A stretch of DNA of 64,000 nt, taken from assembly GCF_904849725.1 (NCBI RefSeq), contig NC_058520.1:322721186-322785185 (forward strand), given 5' to 3'. The notes under the pieces were generated by a model. It saw only the letters and a program-made list of their open reading frames with translations. It was not told the DNA's origin and did not search any database. This document shows positions 21,444 to 33,992 of this stretch, piece by piece (within the stretch, counting starts at the first letter, position 1; each line of letters starts with the position of its first letter). Origin of the DNA: Hordeum vulgare subsp. vulgare (Eukaryota > Streptophyta > Magnoliopsida > Poales > Poaceae). A program made the position numbers and the translations under genes.

Positions 21444-23347
21444 GTTAGTAGCATAAGCATGAACATTTATAATAGGAGAGGAATAAACTTTGCTAAGAGT
21501 GTTAAGATAGGTAAGCTTGATTTCGTCAAACTTCTTTGTAAGAATGTTGGGCTCTTCTTCCTTTGTCTTGAGAGACAAATGTCAGAGCTCACAATCCTTA
21601 GAAACAGTAGCATGAGACTCTTCAAGCTTACTCTTTTCATATATTAACACATTATAAGCACTTTTAGTCTTTGTCAAAGAGGCAATTTCTTTAGTGTGCT
21701 TATCAATGTTTGCACCTATTTTTAAACAAGATTCGTCATTACGTGTTTCCTCATATAGGACTTTATGCTCAAGGATTTCACATTTCTCCTTTTACTCGGT
21801 AATGAGGGTTTCGAGTTCCTTAATGGAGTTGGTGTGCTTACTCACCATCTCCATAAGCATACGAAACATAATGAGCTTCTTTCCTTTGAGAGAGCACATG
21901 ACTTTCTTCATTTTAGAAAACATAGCATCACTTATTTCAGATTCATGATCATGATCCTCTACATCAATATATTCATCACTAGATGTGGTAGGGGGAAATA
22001 GAGGAGAGTTGGTTCATGGAGTTACCTTCACATTCTCCGGACATGCTTGACCCTCATCATCCTCTACCACACCCTTTTCCATGAGACATTTGTGTGTGTT
22101 ACCCTTGTAGTCTTTCATGTAGTTGTATGTGCTAACATCACCACTTTTGTTGACAAGTCTAAATGTGGCTTAAGTGTCTTGGGCTACACTTGCAACACCC
22201 CCAACATCATCGGGGTCAGATTCATCTGGAGCAACCATTTCCTTCCCATCTCTCTGCTTGCACTTGGAGTTTAATGGGTTGGGTAACTTCTTCTTTACAA
22301 AATTCTTCAGAAATCTTGGTTTGACTTCTCTCTTATCATAGGGACACTCATTTAAGAAGTGGTTCATTTATTCACAACTCTAGCAAGTCCTTATTTTCTT
22401 CTTTTGGAATCTTCCCTTGAATTTTTGTGCACTAAACTTCTTCACAACGAGGGTCGTGTCTTCATATGAGAGTATGTCATCTAAGTAAATCTCATAACCT
22501 TCTTCCTCATCTTTCTCTGCTTCTTCACTAACATCATCATCCCTTACATGCTTGGCCTTCAAGGCAAGAATTGTCTTGTGTGATGAGGATCCATGCGTGG
22601 CAAGATGTCTTGTAGCATTGGCCTTTGATTCTACAAATAATTGGAAGGTTGAAATGACATCATCGGTAGACATGTCCTTCAAACCATGCTCTCTTCTTAT
22701 GTCCATACCATTTGTTGGTGATATGGAGCAATAGCATTTATCAATTTATCCACAAGAAATCATTTGGTCAAGTTAAATCCATCTTGGCTCTTGTCACAAT
22801 CATATGATTCAATGTCCGAAGCAAGTGTCATCAATCTCTGAACAAGATGCTTGGGGTTCTCACCTTTCTCCATGCAAAAATATTGCAATGCTCCTTTTTC
22901 AATATCATATTGTGCAAGACGAAGACAATATGTTCCCATATTGATCATCACAATGACATCCCATAGTTCATTTGCATTTGAGAGGTCAATGTAGGGCCTT
23001 TTCTTCTTGTCAAAAATACCCTTTCTTATGAGCATGATTATGGTGTCATTGAGGTGCTTGTCATATACTTCACCCGGTATGAGATCCTTCAGGTTTGTAG
23101 GGTTGTAACCTTTCTCCAAGATCAGCAGCATCTCATCATTGGCAAACCTAAGATGATCCTGCATACCAACTCTCCACAAAGAAAAATTGGAAGTGTCATC
23201 AAGAAAAGCAGGGTTTCCCCCAGAATTATACTTAGGTTCCTCCACTCTAGGTTTTGCATATAACCATGGAACACCAGTGTTGTCGCCAACTTGAGGTTGT
23301 TGGCCCAAATTAGGGAGAGATGCATTAGATTGCTTTATCACACCCAC
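21444..23347 (-). pseudogene. SIRE-lineage gag
   Basis: Read leftward from 23347, the N-terminal 195 codons are open and include LPNLGQQPQVGDNTGVPWLY, NFSLWRVGMQDHLRFANDEM and RLAQYDIEKGALQYFCMEKG, the capsid-type region of SIRE gag. After a stop and frame change near 22755, the next part (22706-22380) ends in a basic tract before a damaged CCHC knuckle (NECPYDKRE, near 22345). The C-terminal portion (about 22000-21444) is a Lys/Glu-rich predicted coiled coil with stops near 21795 and 21580. It is cut off at 21444 by the neighbouring LTR. The protein would form the element's particle. Confidence 0.8.
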
Positions 23348-23586
23348 TAGGTTTTGAAGTGGGGAGTTCTTGCAACTAATGCATCCAACCTCGTTTTGAC
23401 CAAGGCCTCAATATAAGCATCATGCTCCTCCTTCTTCTTAGCAAGGGTTCATTCAAGATCCTCAGAAGTGAAGGATCTCCTGTCATCTGAAGATGAAGAC
23501 CCTTTCTCAAGTGGAAGTGCAATGAGAGGGTTCCCATCCTTATCCATATCGCTCTAGGGCGGTTAAGCCATGCGATTAGAGCACGA

Positions 23587-23599
23587 GGCTCTAATACCA
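23587..23599 (-). other. Primer binding site, initiator Met-tRNA type
   Basis: On the minus strand TGGTATTAGAGCC lies two bases after the LTR end at 23602. Plant copia elements use TGGTATCAGAGCC, complementary to the 3' end of initiator Met-tRNA, so one position differs. Confidence 0.8.
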
Positions 23600-23601
23600 A
23601 T

Positions 23602-24903
23602 TGAAAGGATCGAGATGGACCTAGAGGGGTTGAATAGGTATAGTTACAAGTTTTAGTTGTTCTTAGCAATTATTATGCAATAATGTAGAATATGAAATGT
23701 AACCTAACAAGTGCAAGGGCGATAAGGTGACATGCATCATATACAAGTTAAGCACCTAAATAGATAAACAAGCCACAATATGAAACAAGTGAAACATGTA
23801 AGGAGACAAGTAACGAGCTAGGTTTAGGAATAACAACAACTCTAAGAGAAGAGGATGTATCCCGGTGTTCACTTCCTTGGAGGGAAGCTACATCACTGTT
23901 TAGAGAGGTGGATCTTACCACAAAGGCACAACAACACCATGAAGGCTCACCTTATTCTCTCCTTGAGAAAACACCATGAAGGCGTTTCTCAACCACTAGT
24001 GGTAGGCCTTAACGTGACCTCCAAACTCTCACGAACTTTCTGGGGGAAATCACAATGAATGATTACTCGTCGGAGTACTCCTACCGCCTAGGAGTCTCCA
24101 ACCTCCAAGAGTAACAAGATGCACCTCAAAAACAAGGGGTTTCAACTTTTGCTTTGGTGAATGTGTCGATTAGGCACTCATCCTTCACTCCTCGAAATAT
24201 CAAGAGCTTTAGTTGTCTAAGGAGGGATAACCCCAAGAAATCAAGGTCTCAAAATGGTGGAGAGAGAAATGGAGTCGACACCTTCTTCGTAGGGAAGAAG
24301 AAGACTATTTATAGGTGGGGACTAAATCCAGCCGTTAGAGCCAGATTCTTGCGAAGCATGGAAGTTTCAGGGATGCCCGTAAGTTTCATACCCTGGAAGT
24401 TCTGGCCAAGTTCTGGGCTAACCAGAGAGTTTGCATCCTCTTTGGGGTACCCCGGAAGCTGCTAGAACTATGGACAAAAGTTCCGCTCCAAGGAAGTTTC
24501 GGCAAGCCTGGAAGTTCTAGGGGACGGAAGTTCTGGGCAACGTTCTGGGCTACCCTTTGAGTTTTCACAAAAGGGCAATATTTCTGGGTGACCTGAAAGC
24601 TTCACGGAACCATCCTGGACCTTGTGGTCCCCGGATGTTCTGGACGTCCCGGAAGTTCCGGCCTGATTAGAAACATTTCGCTTGTATATTATTCACACCA
24701 CTTTTGAGAATTAGTTGTCTCAAATCATATGTGTAGGTGAAGTTGAATCCCATGTGTTTTCATGATGCACCTGCTCTTAATAGCGCGGCTTCCCTAAGGA
24801 CTCAAGAAAGAAGAAAACAATATTTCACACGCTTTTACTTTTTTCCGAGTAGAGGGAGAATAACCATACATGCTTCACTTCAAATTTGACGGTGATGTTT
24901 ACA
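23602..24903 (-). repeat. 5' LTR of the SIRE-lineage fragment (about 1302 bp)
   Basis: On the minus strand it starts TGTAAACATCACCGTC at 24903 and ends CGATCCTTTCA at 23602, directly before the primer site. Between 24357 and 24668 it holds many copies of a short palindromic motif, GGAAGTTC with CCGG or CTGG context. The 24903 end is chosen as the first CA on the + strand before the next LTR begins at 24910, so it is less certain than the 23602 end. Confidence 0.7.
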
Positions 24904-24909
24904 CTAGAG

Positions 24910-25607
24910 TGAAAGCACAATTGCTCCCTAAGGTGGTTTTGATAATTGATCACGACATATGCATCATTGGTCTAATGATTCTATCCAAGTATATTTCATA
25001 AAAGTTCAAAAGATGCATTGGCTAAATGTTTATGTGTACATGCCCCTTGATGCAAGAAAGGAATAAGATTGGCTCAAGCTTCAAGCAAGAAGACTCTTCA
25101 GTTTATATTTGTGAGAGATCACTTTTGAGTCCATAGAAGGCCAATACTATTAAAAGGGGTGATCACTTTTGAACTGGTTGCTCAAGTGCTCAAAGATACC
25201 CACAAAAAATACTAAGTCATTTTCCCACATAACACTTATGTCCAAAGACAAATATCCAAAATCGGTGCCACCAAGTTTTCAGATCTGGCCCTATCGATTT
25301 TCAACCCACGCAGAACCCTAGCCAAACCTACCATTTTGGTACAACCGATTCTGCATCGGTTCTACCAAGTTCAAGTGACCATCTTTCTGTTGCCTCGGTA
25401 CACAAAATCAGAATTTCTTTGTTTGGGTATCGGTGTCACCGAGTTGGGCCATATGACCGTTAGCCACCTGTTCGGTTCTACCGAGTTGTGTATATCGTCC
25501 TCACCAAGATTCAAAAGTTACTAGCTTTTGTGCAAGTCGGTACCATCGAGTTTATGACTTTGGTGTCACCGAGTTGGTCACTTTAGGTGTAACCGTTGGA
25601 TTTTGGG
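24910..25607 (+). repeat. Broken Maximus-type LTR (left 698 bp)
   Basis: It starts TGAAAGCACAATTGCTCCC and follows the LTR at 9972 closely, including the TCGGT...ACCGA palindromes, up to GTTGGATTTTGGG. There the intact copy continues into its TATA region, but here the text changes to ACTATCGGGGAAAACC. The break is probably the left edge of the Tat element. The missing right half should then lie beyond 64000. Confidence 0.78.
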
Positions 25608-26928
25608 TGCTGCCTACTATCGGGGAAAACCAACACCAATGGGAAACTCGAGGAGTCCCTTGATCGTTTGGCGGGGAGAGAGAGGTATGGCGTCGAGAGC
25701 GGAACTAGCGACCAACACTGGCAAGGTCCTCTTTACCGAGGTTCGGGGCGCTTGGCGCGTAAAACCCTACTCCTGCTTAGTTTGTATTGGGGGCTTACTG
25801 TAGGGTGGTTTTGCTACAGTAACTTAGTAGGTGATTAGGGAGTCTTTGGTCCCCAAAAAGTCCAACCCCTAAGAATGAGCTTTGGGCCTCCTATATAGGC
25901 AAAGGGGTCACCAACAGTGTGCTCACGGGATGTACAGTGAATAGTGTTCATCGCTCTACTTCTTTGTTGGTGTTAGGGGCAGTAAATGGCTTGTCTGACC
26001 CCTGACCTGCCGCAAGATGGTTGCAACACGTACCCAGGTGAATCGACACCTGGGTCTTGCGCTGGCACATGAGGGATGTGCTGGAGCGGTCGAATTGTGG
26101 TAGAAACTGGTGGGGACACGTGGCGAGCGAACAAGGACTTGCTGGCCTGGAGTCTCCATCGGGTGACTCGGTCACCTTCCCGGCAAGGAAGGTTTGCTGG
26201 GGGATTGAATACTTTCCCGGCAAGGAGGGCTTGCCGGAGGCCTCGCCAGTCTGTGCGAGCCTTTCCTGCAACGGAAACTTGCCGAGGTCTTGCTATTTTT
26301 TGGGTCATCTTCCTAAGGAAACGGGTTTGCCGGGGCCTTGGGAATCTTCCCGACAAGGAGAGCTCGCCAGGGCCTTGCGTCTGGAGCCTTTGTATTCCAC
26401 ACCCCTGGAGAAGGGGGAAGGGCGTGGTCTTGGACTGCCTTGGATTGCTTTCCTGCTCCTCTTCCCGGCACACTGTTGTCGGGGGCGTTGCTGATGCCCG
26501 TGCACAAGTCTGGGGCACAAGGGACCCCAGTCTCTAGTGCACCGACAGGAGCCCGCAGGGCGTTGCTAGGCCAGGCCCAAAGTAGTGCACGGGCTTCCTT
26601 AGCAGGGAACTCTGTAGCCTTGGAGCCGTTGCAGGCGGCCCTTCCCCACATCGCGTATTGATCGCTTGAAGTGGGGACGCATGCGCACAGTGGACAAGGT
26701 GGCCACGAGCACGCTGAGCCGTTGGTTGGGAACGCAAGGATCGGTCGGCATGCCTACCTTTCTTCCCAAAAGAAAAGGAAACACAGCCGCACAAGCCCTT
26801 CGTTCCTTCCCAGTTCTTTCCAATCTCAAAAATGTCGCCGCCTCCCTCTTCCAGCTGAAGTCCCCCCCCCCACCTACACTCTTGCCCTCGAGACCTTGCT
26901 CTGGACGGACGCAGCTTCCTCCATTGCC
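25608..26928 (-). repeat. 3' LTR and adjoining non-coding region of the Tat element
   Basis: This is GC-rich DNA directly left of the antisense ORF. The left edge lies where the Maximus LTR breaks off (TGCTGCCTACTATCGGGG). A TATA-like palindrome CCTATATAGG lies at 25889-25898. An array of CCGGCAAGG and CTTGCCGG words fills about 26175-26370, including a perfect 8-bp stem at 26217-26237. I cannot place the inner LTR border because the second LTR is outside the window. Several overlapping open frames on both strands (26057-26660) look like products of high GC, not genes. Confidence 0.55.
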
Positions 26929-28095
26929 ATGGCGCCCAAGGGAACAAAAGGCAAGAAGGGGAAAACTGTCATCACGGAGAAGGAGTTGGCGAAGATGCGG
27001 AAGGAGCTCGCCTATTTTCCCACAGGGCCCGACGCGTTCTTCCTGAAGGAGCACTATCAGCAGATGTGGGAGGCCAAGACGAATGCGCATCCGGCCACCC
27101 AAGTGACCCTTGGAGAAGCAGGCGATGCTCTAGATAAGTATCCCTTCTTTGTTGATTACTTTTATTGCGGGCTCTGTCCGCCCTTCTCCGAGTTCTTCAT
27201 CGACATCATGCACACCTACGTCTTCCACCTTCTGGATTTCACGCCTTATGCAGTGACATGCATGTCCATATTCATGCATCTCTGCGAGAATTTTGTCGGG
27301 ATCACCCCCAACACCACCCTCTTCCGCCACTATTTCATCCCCCGCATCCAGGGAGGGGACGCTCTTTCGGGCTCCATCACTTGGATTCCGAGGACCGGAT
27401 GCAAGGAGATGTATCTCGATGGGGCCCTTCGGGAGAAGTGGGAGGTGGTGTTGGATCCACGAGGAGAAGTATCTGCCCTTCTCCGAGCCCAGGACCGCCA
27501 AGATCAACTCCCGCGACAAGCATTGGAGCGACCTTGACCTTGATGATAAGAAGTTGACTATCGCCGTCAATAGGATCCTGTGCCTCCGGGCCGCAAGGCC
27601 GACAATAGAGATGGTGGGTGTCGATTTTATCAGGAGGCGCATCGCCCCCCTCCAGTATAGGGGAGGAAGGCCAGCCTCGGCCTATGTGAACGCTCCGTAC
27701 ATCATGCGACTGCGGACCGGCTACAACAACAATCCGACGGAGATGGGGCATGCCTTCATCTGCCAGAAGTTGTTCAAGTCAGACCTGACGCCTCGGCTGC
27801 CGCATGGTGTCGTACCCTTGTGCAACAATTCTTCCCTGAGTTCGCTCGTGGCAATGATGCCAGAGTGTAATGCTCACAGCGTGGTTGCGACTTGGATCAA
27901 GCCTAGGGAGGAGGATGTCTTGTCCTTCTTCGACTACTTGTCGGAGAAGCCCATCAGAGAGGAGACTGGCCTCGTCCGCGAGACCACCAACGAGGAGGTG
28001 GCATATATCGCTTACCGAGCTGAGGAGCCGGCCCTTGCCGAGGCGGAACGGAGAGTCAGCTTCTACGATGAGGGGGAGCCCGATGAGGAGGCGTC
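26929..28095 (+). pseudogene. Tat antisense ORF, segment A (PF04195-like 'putative gypsy type transposon')
   Basis: An ATG in good context (GCCATGG, 26929) opens a basic N-terminus, MAPKGTKGKKGK. A conserved domain follows with FVDYFYCGLCPPFSEFFIDI, HLLDFTPYAVTCMSIFMHLC, FVGITPNTTLFRHYFIPRIQ and, further on, GHAFICQKLFKSDLTPRLPH. The pattern matches the PF04195 family found as an extra, oppositely oriented ORF in Tat-type gypsy elements. Its function is unknown. A single-base indel near 27440-27460 shifts the frame, which then stays open to 28095. A solo LTR interrupts it there and the frame resumes at 29647. Confidence 0.78.
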
Positions 28096-29641
28096 TGCTA
28101 CGGCAATAGACAACAACGCCAGAGATTGACACATTGACGGAGACTGGGCTTGCGTTGGTTTTTCCCTTGAAGAGGAAAGGGTGATGCAACACAGGAGCAG
28201 TAAGTATTTCCGTCAGTTTGATAACCAAGGTATCAATCCAGTAGGAGAATCTTGTCAAGTCCAGAGTACTTGCACAAACACAAAAGAGCTTGCACCCAAC
28301 GCTATAAAGGGGTTGTCAATCCCTTCAAGATTGATTGCAAAGTGAGATCTGAAGGCGGAAAGTGCAACGAAGTAAAAGAGTAAGGCTGAAAATATGGTGT
28401 GAAGTAGACCCGTGGGCCATAGTGTTCACTAGAGGCTTCTCTCAAAATAGCAAATATTACGGTGGGTGAACAAATTACTGTCAAGCAATTGATAGAACCG
28501 CGCAAAGTCATGACGATATCTAAGGCAATGATCATACATATAGGCATCACGTCCGAGACAAGTAGACTGATACTTTCTGCATCTACTACTATTACTCCAC
28601 ACATCAACCGCTATCCAGCATGCATCTAGTGTATTGAGTTCATGACGAACAGAGTAACGCCTTAAGCAAGATGACATGATGTAGAGGGATAATCTCAAAC
28701 CAATGATGAAAACCCCATCTTTTTACCCTTGATGGCAACAACATGATGTGTGTCTCTCTACCCCTTCTGTCACTGGGTGAGGTCACTGCACAGTATGAAC
28801 CCAAAACCAAGCACTTCTCCCATTGCAAGAATCATAGATCAAGCTGGCCAAACAAAACCCACAACTCGAAGAGAATTACAAGGATATGAAATCATGCATA
28901 TAAGAGATCAGAAGAAACTCAAATAAGATTCATAGATAATCTGATCATAAATCCACAATTCATTGGATCTCGACAAACACACCGCAAAAGAAGATTACAT
29001 CGGATAGATCTCCATGAAGATCATGGAGAACTTTGTATTGAAGATCCAAGAGAGAGAAGAAGCCATCTATCTACTAGCTATGGACCCGTAGGTCTATGGT
29101 GAACTTCTCACGCATCATCGGAGAGGTCATGGTGTTGATGAAGAAGCCCTCCGTATCCGAATCCCCCCTCCGGCAGGGCACCAGAACATGCCCCAGATGA
29201 GATCTTGCTTAGACAAAAGCTTGCGGCGATGGAAAAGTACTTTTGATGATCTCCTGATTTTTTCTGGAATTTTTGGGAATATATAGGCGAAAGACCTAGG
29301 GCAGAGGTGGCCCAGGGAGCCGACAAGCCTGAGAGGCGCGCCCCCCCTGGCCGCGGCTAGGGGGCTTGTGGGGTCCCTGGTGGCCCCCTGCCTTGGTTCT
29401 CAAGTTCCCCGATCATCTTCTGTTTCGGAAAAATTATTTTTGGAAGTTTCGTTCCGTTTGGACTCCGTTTAAAATCCTCCTCTGAAAAGGGTCAAAACAC
29501 GGAAAAAACAGGAACTCACACTTGGCACTGAGTTAATAAGTTAGTCCCAAAAAAGATATAAAAGGCATACAAAACATCCAATGTTTGACAAGATAATAGC
29601 ATGGAACCATCAAAAATTATAGATACGTTGGAGACGTACCA
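28096..29641 (-). mobile_element. Solo LTR of a non-autonomous Athila-type family, TSD GCGTC
   Basis: It starts TGCTACGGCAATAGAC and ends GATACGTTGGAGACGTACCA, parallel to the LTRs of the complete element at 29712-36547. GCGTC occurs at 28091-28095 and 29642-29646, and the host ORF frame is restored when one copy and the LTR are removed. Only one LTR is left, so unequal recombination has removed the interior. Its terminal GTACCA, where relatives have GTATCA, is a small change. Confidence 0.9.
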
Positions 29642-29711
29642 GCGTCGCACGACGAGGAGCCTGCCGGAGAGCCCAACAACTCGGAGATCGGGGGCCCTTC
29701 GAAGGGACTGG
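29642..29711 (+). pseudogene. Tat antisense ORF, segment B
   Basis: These are seventy bases of host ORF between two insertions, translating to an acidic run with EEPAGEPNNSEIGGPS in the frame of segment A. Positions 29642-29646 are the TSD copy. The segment stops at ACTGG (29707-29711), the TSD of the next element. Confidence 0.8.
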
Positions 29712-31254
29712 TGCTATCCCACAGACAACAGTGCCAGAAATTGACACATTGACGGAGGATGGGCTTGCATTGGTTTTTCCCTTGAAGAGGAAAGGGTGAT
29801 GCAGCACAGGAGCAGTAAGTATTTCCCTCAGTTTGATAACCAAGGTATCGATCTAGAAGGATGGTCTCGTCAAGTCCAAAGTACCTGCGCAAAGACAAAC
29901 AAGCTTGCACACAATGCTTCAAAGGGCTTGTCAATCCCTTTAAGATTGTTTGCAAAGTGAGATCTGAAGGCGGAAAGTGCAACAAAGTAAAAAGTGTAAG
30001 GCTGAAAATATGGTGTGGAGTAGACCCTGGGGGGCATAGTGTTCACTAGAGGCTTCTCTCAAAATAGCAAGTGTTACGGTGGGTGAACAAATTACTGTCG
30101 AGCAATTGATCAAACCGCGTAAAGTCATGACGATATCTAAGGCAATGATCATGCATATAGGCATCACGTCCGAGACAAGTAGACCGATACTTTCTGCATC
30201 TACTACTATTACTCCACACATTGACCGCTATCCAGCATGCATCTAGTGTATTGAGTTCCTGATGAACAGAGTAACGCTTTAAGCAAGATGACATGATGTA
30301 GAGGGATAATCTCAAACCAATGATGAAAACCCCATCTTTTTACCCTTGATAGCAATAACACGATGCGTGCAGCTACCCCTTCTGTCACTGGGTGAGGTCA
30401 CCGCACTGTATGAACCCAAAACCAAGCACTTCTCCCATTGCAAGAATCATAGATCTAGTTGGCCAGACAAAACCCACAACTCGAAGAGAATTACAAGGAT
30501 ATGAAATCATGCATAAGAGAGATCAGAAGAAACTCAAATAAGATTCGTAGATAATTTGATCATAAATCCACAATTCATCTGATCTCGACAAACACACCGC
30601 AAAATAAGATTACATCGGATAGATCTCCATGAAGATCGTGGAGAACATTGTATTGAAGATCCAAGAGAGAGAAGAAGACAACTAGCTACTAGCTATGGAC
30701 CCGTAGGTCTATGGTGAACTACTCACGCATCATCGGAGAGGTCATGGTGTTGATGAAGAAGCCCTCCGTGTCCGAATCCCCCCTCCGGCAGGGCACTAGA
30801 ACGTGCCCCAGATGGGATGTTGCGGAGACAGAAGCTTGCGGTGGCGGAAAAGTGATTTCGATGATCTCCTGATTTTTTCTAGAATTTATGGGAATATATA
30901 GGCGAAAGACCTAGGTCAGGGGACGTCCAGGGGCCCACAAGCCTGGATGACGCCCCCTGGCCGCGGGGTGGGGCCTTGTGGGGCCCCTAGGGCTCCCTTG
31001 CCTTGGCTCCTAAGCTCCCCGATCTTCTTCTGTTCCAAAAAAAAAAATCTTTTCAGAGATATTCTTCCGTTTGGACTCAGTTTCAAAATCTCCTCTGAAA
31101 GGGGTCAAAAACATGGACAAAACAGGAACTGGCACTTGTCACTGAGTTAATAAGTTAGTCCCAAAAATATATAAAAGGCATGCAAAACATCCAAAGTTTG
31201 AGAAGATAATAGCATGAAACCATCAAAAATTATAGATACGTTGGAGACGTATCA
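29712..31254 (-). repeat. 3' LTR of the non-autonomous element
   Basis: It starts TGCTATCCCACAG and ends TTGGAGACGTATCA on the + strand. By eye it differs from the other LTR at about 14 of the first 237 positions (roughly 6%). Confidence 0.92.
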
Positions 31255-33992
31255 AGCATCCCCAAGCTTAACTCCTGCTCGTCCTCGAGTAGGGAAGTGA
31301 TAAAGAATGAATTTTTGATGTGGAATGCTACCTAGCATAGTTGTCCTTTGCAACTTCTTTCACGTGACATGAATGTTAAGATCCATAAGAATCAAAACAA
31401 TAGTTTGCTATTGACATGAAAACAGTAATACTTCAAGCAAACTAGCAAAGTAATCACGAACTTTCAAAATAAGAAGGCCAAAGAAAGTTATCCCTACAAA
31501 ATCATATAGTCTGACTATGCTCCATCATCCTCACACAACTAATGTAAATCATGCACAACCCCCGAAATTGGCCAAGTAATTGTTTTCGCACTCTTACTTT
31601 CTCAAACCTTTTATAACTATCACGCAATACATGGGCGCGAGCCATGGATATAGCACTATAGGTGGAATAGAGTGTGGTGGTGGTTGTGAGACAAAAAGGA
31701 GGAGATGGTCACATTGACTCGGCGTATCAAAAGGCTATGGAGATGCCCATTAATAGATATCAATGTGAATGAGTAGGGATTGCCATACAAGAGATGCACT
31801 AGAGCTATAAGTATGTGAAAGCTCAAGAGGAAAACTAGTGGGTGTGCATCCAACTTGCTTGCTCACGAAGACCTAGGGCAATTTGAGGAAGCCCATCATT
31901 GGAATATACAAGCCAAGTTATAAAACGAAGATTCCCACTAGCATATGGTAGTGACAAAGCAAGAAGCTCTCAATCATGAAGAACATGGTGCTAACATGAT
32001 GCACAAGTGTGGAAAAAGATAGTAGCATTGTCCCTTCTCTCTTTTTCTCTCTTTTCTCTTTTTTGATTTGGGCTCTTAGGCCTCTTTTTTTCTTTTCTTT
32101 TCTCCCCTTTTTTTGTTTTTGGGCTCTTTGGCCTCTTTTTTTATTTCCTCACATGGGACAATGCTCTAATAATGATGATCATCACACTTTTATTTACTCA
32201 CAGCTCAAAGATCACAATGATGATGACTCCATAGGAAATGCCTCCGGCAGTGTACCGGGAGATGCAACGATCTAGCATGGCGTATGACATTGAAACATCT
32301 CGCTAGCTATCTTACGATCATGCAATGGCAATATGAGACTGACGGCACAACTCATGAGACGGAACGGTGGGAGTTGCATGGCAATATATCTCAGAATGGC
32401 TATGAAAATGCCATAGTAGGTAGGTATTGTGGCTGTTTTGAGGAAGGAATTTGGTGGGTTTGTGCACCGGCGAGAATTGCGGCACTAGAGAGGCTAGCAA
32501 TGGTGGAAGGTGAAAGTGCATATATACCATGGGCTCACATTAGTCATGAAGAACTAACATACTTATTGCGGAAGTTTTTATTAGTAATCGAAACAAAGTG
32601 CTAAACGCATACTCCGAGGGGAAGGGTTGGTAGGTGTAAACCATCGCGCGATCCCGACCTAACACAAAGGATGACAATCAATAGATCAATTATGCTCCTA
32701 CTTCCTAACATAGCGGTTCACCATACGTGCATGCTACAGGAATCACTAACTTCCACACAAGTATCTCTAGATTCACAACACCCTACTAACATAACTCTCA
32801 ATATTACCGAATCCACGTCTCAAAACTAATTGAGAGGAATCGAAACTTCTCTTTCTACTCAATGCACATGAAGATGGAGGTTTTTGCATCCTCTTTGGGT
32901 ACCTATCACATTTGGGACTACTTTCATAGCATAAGCCAACTACCAAGTCATGCACCACCGTGCTCTAAAGATATAAGTGAATCACAAGAGCAAAAGTATC
33001 TAGCTCAAAAGATATAAGTGAAGCACTATGAGCAAAAGTATCTACCTCAAAAGATATAAGTGAAGCACTATGAGCATTCTAGCAAAATCACGATGAGTGC
33101 ATGTCTCTCTCTCTCTCTCAAAAAGGTGTGCAGCAAGGATGATTGTGACACAACAAAAAGAAAAGACTCCTAAGATACAAGACGCTCCAAGCAAAACACA
33201 TATCATGTGGTGAATAAAAATATAGCTCCAAGTAATGTTACCGATGGTTGAAGACGAAAGAGGGGATGCCTTCCCGGGGCATCCCCAAGCTTAGGCTTTT
33301 TGGTGTACTTTAATTTGGCTTGGCATGCCTTGGGTATTCCCAGGCTTGAGCTCTTTCCACTCCTTATCTCTTTGTCCATGAGAACATCACCCAAAACTTG
33401 AAAACTTCACAACACAAAACTTAAACAGAAACTCGTGATAACATTAGCACAAGAAAACAAACTACCACCTATTTTGGTACTGTAGAAAACTTGAATTCTA
33501 TCTATATTGGTGTTGGGATACTGTATTCTCACTTTTCCATGGCTAGTACCCCCCGATACTAACCATAGTTTCATCAAAACAAGCAACCAACTCAACAAAA
33601 ACAGAATCTGTCAAAACAAACCAGTTTGTAGCAATCTGTATACTTCGTATACTTCTGGTACCTCAGAAAATCTGAAACAAATACATTGCCTGGGAAAAAG
33701 GCATATCAACCAGTAGCAAAAAGAATCAACTCAAAAGCTCTTTATGAATAAAAATGAAAAATCATCTCGTGAGCGAAAAGTTTCTGTCTTTTTCCAGCAG
33801 GATCAAACAACCATTACCAAGACTAATCATAAAGGTTTTGCTTGGCTCAAACACACAAAAAACACAATCACAACAGAATTATGAAAGTGTGGACGCAACA
33901 AAGCAGAAAGAAAAAGATAAAATCATTGGGTTTCCTCCCAACAAGCGCTATTCTTTAACGCCCTTAGCTAGGCATTGATAATTCAATGATGC
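31255..33992 (-). other. 3' non-coding region of the non-autonomous element
   Basis: About 2.7 kb without a credible gene. The polypurine tract lies next to the LTR (31255-31270, read AAGCTTGGGGATGCT on the minus strand). A PPT-like copy occurs at 33279-33294. It also holds T-rich runs (32030-32150) and a TC run (33107-33119). The same region, diverged, is at 40867-43460. Confidence 0.7.

Larger units (their letters stand above)
21444..24903 (-). mobile_element. SIRE-lineage Ty1/copia fragment: 5' LTR, PBS and gag
   Basis: On the minus strand the order is 5' LTR (24903-23602), a Met-tRNA type primer site (23599-23587) and gag (23347 to about 21444). The rest of the element is cut off at 21443/21444, where the Angela-type 3' LTR ends. 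The gag wording is that of the SIRE/Maximus lineage, but the LTR differs from the Maximus LTR at 9972, so it is a related family. The Angela element probably inserted into this gag. The far half is not in the window. Confidence 0.75.

Noticed and set aside
26057..26660. Several overlapping open frames of 100-180 codons on both strands
   Set aside because: High GC lowers stop frequency, the frames overlap in all phases, and the DNA is repeat words of the Tat LTR region. No domain is visible.
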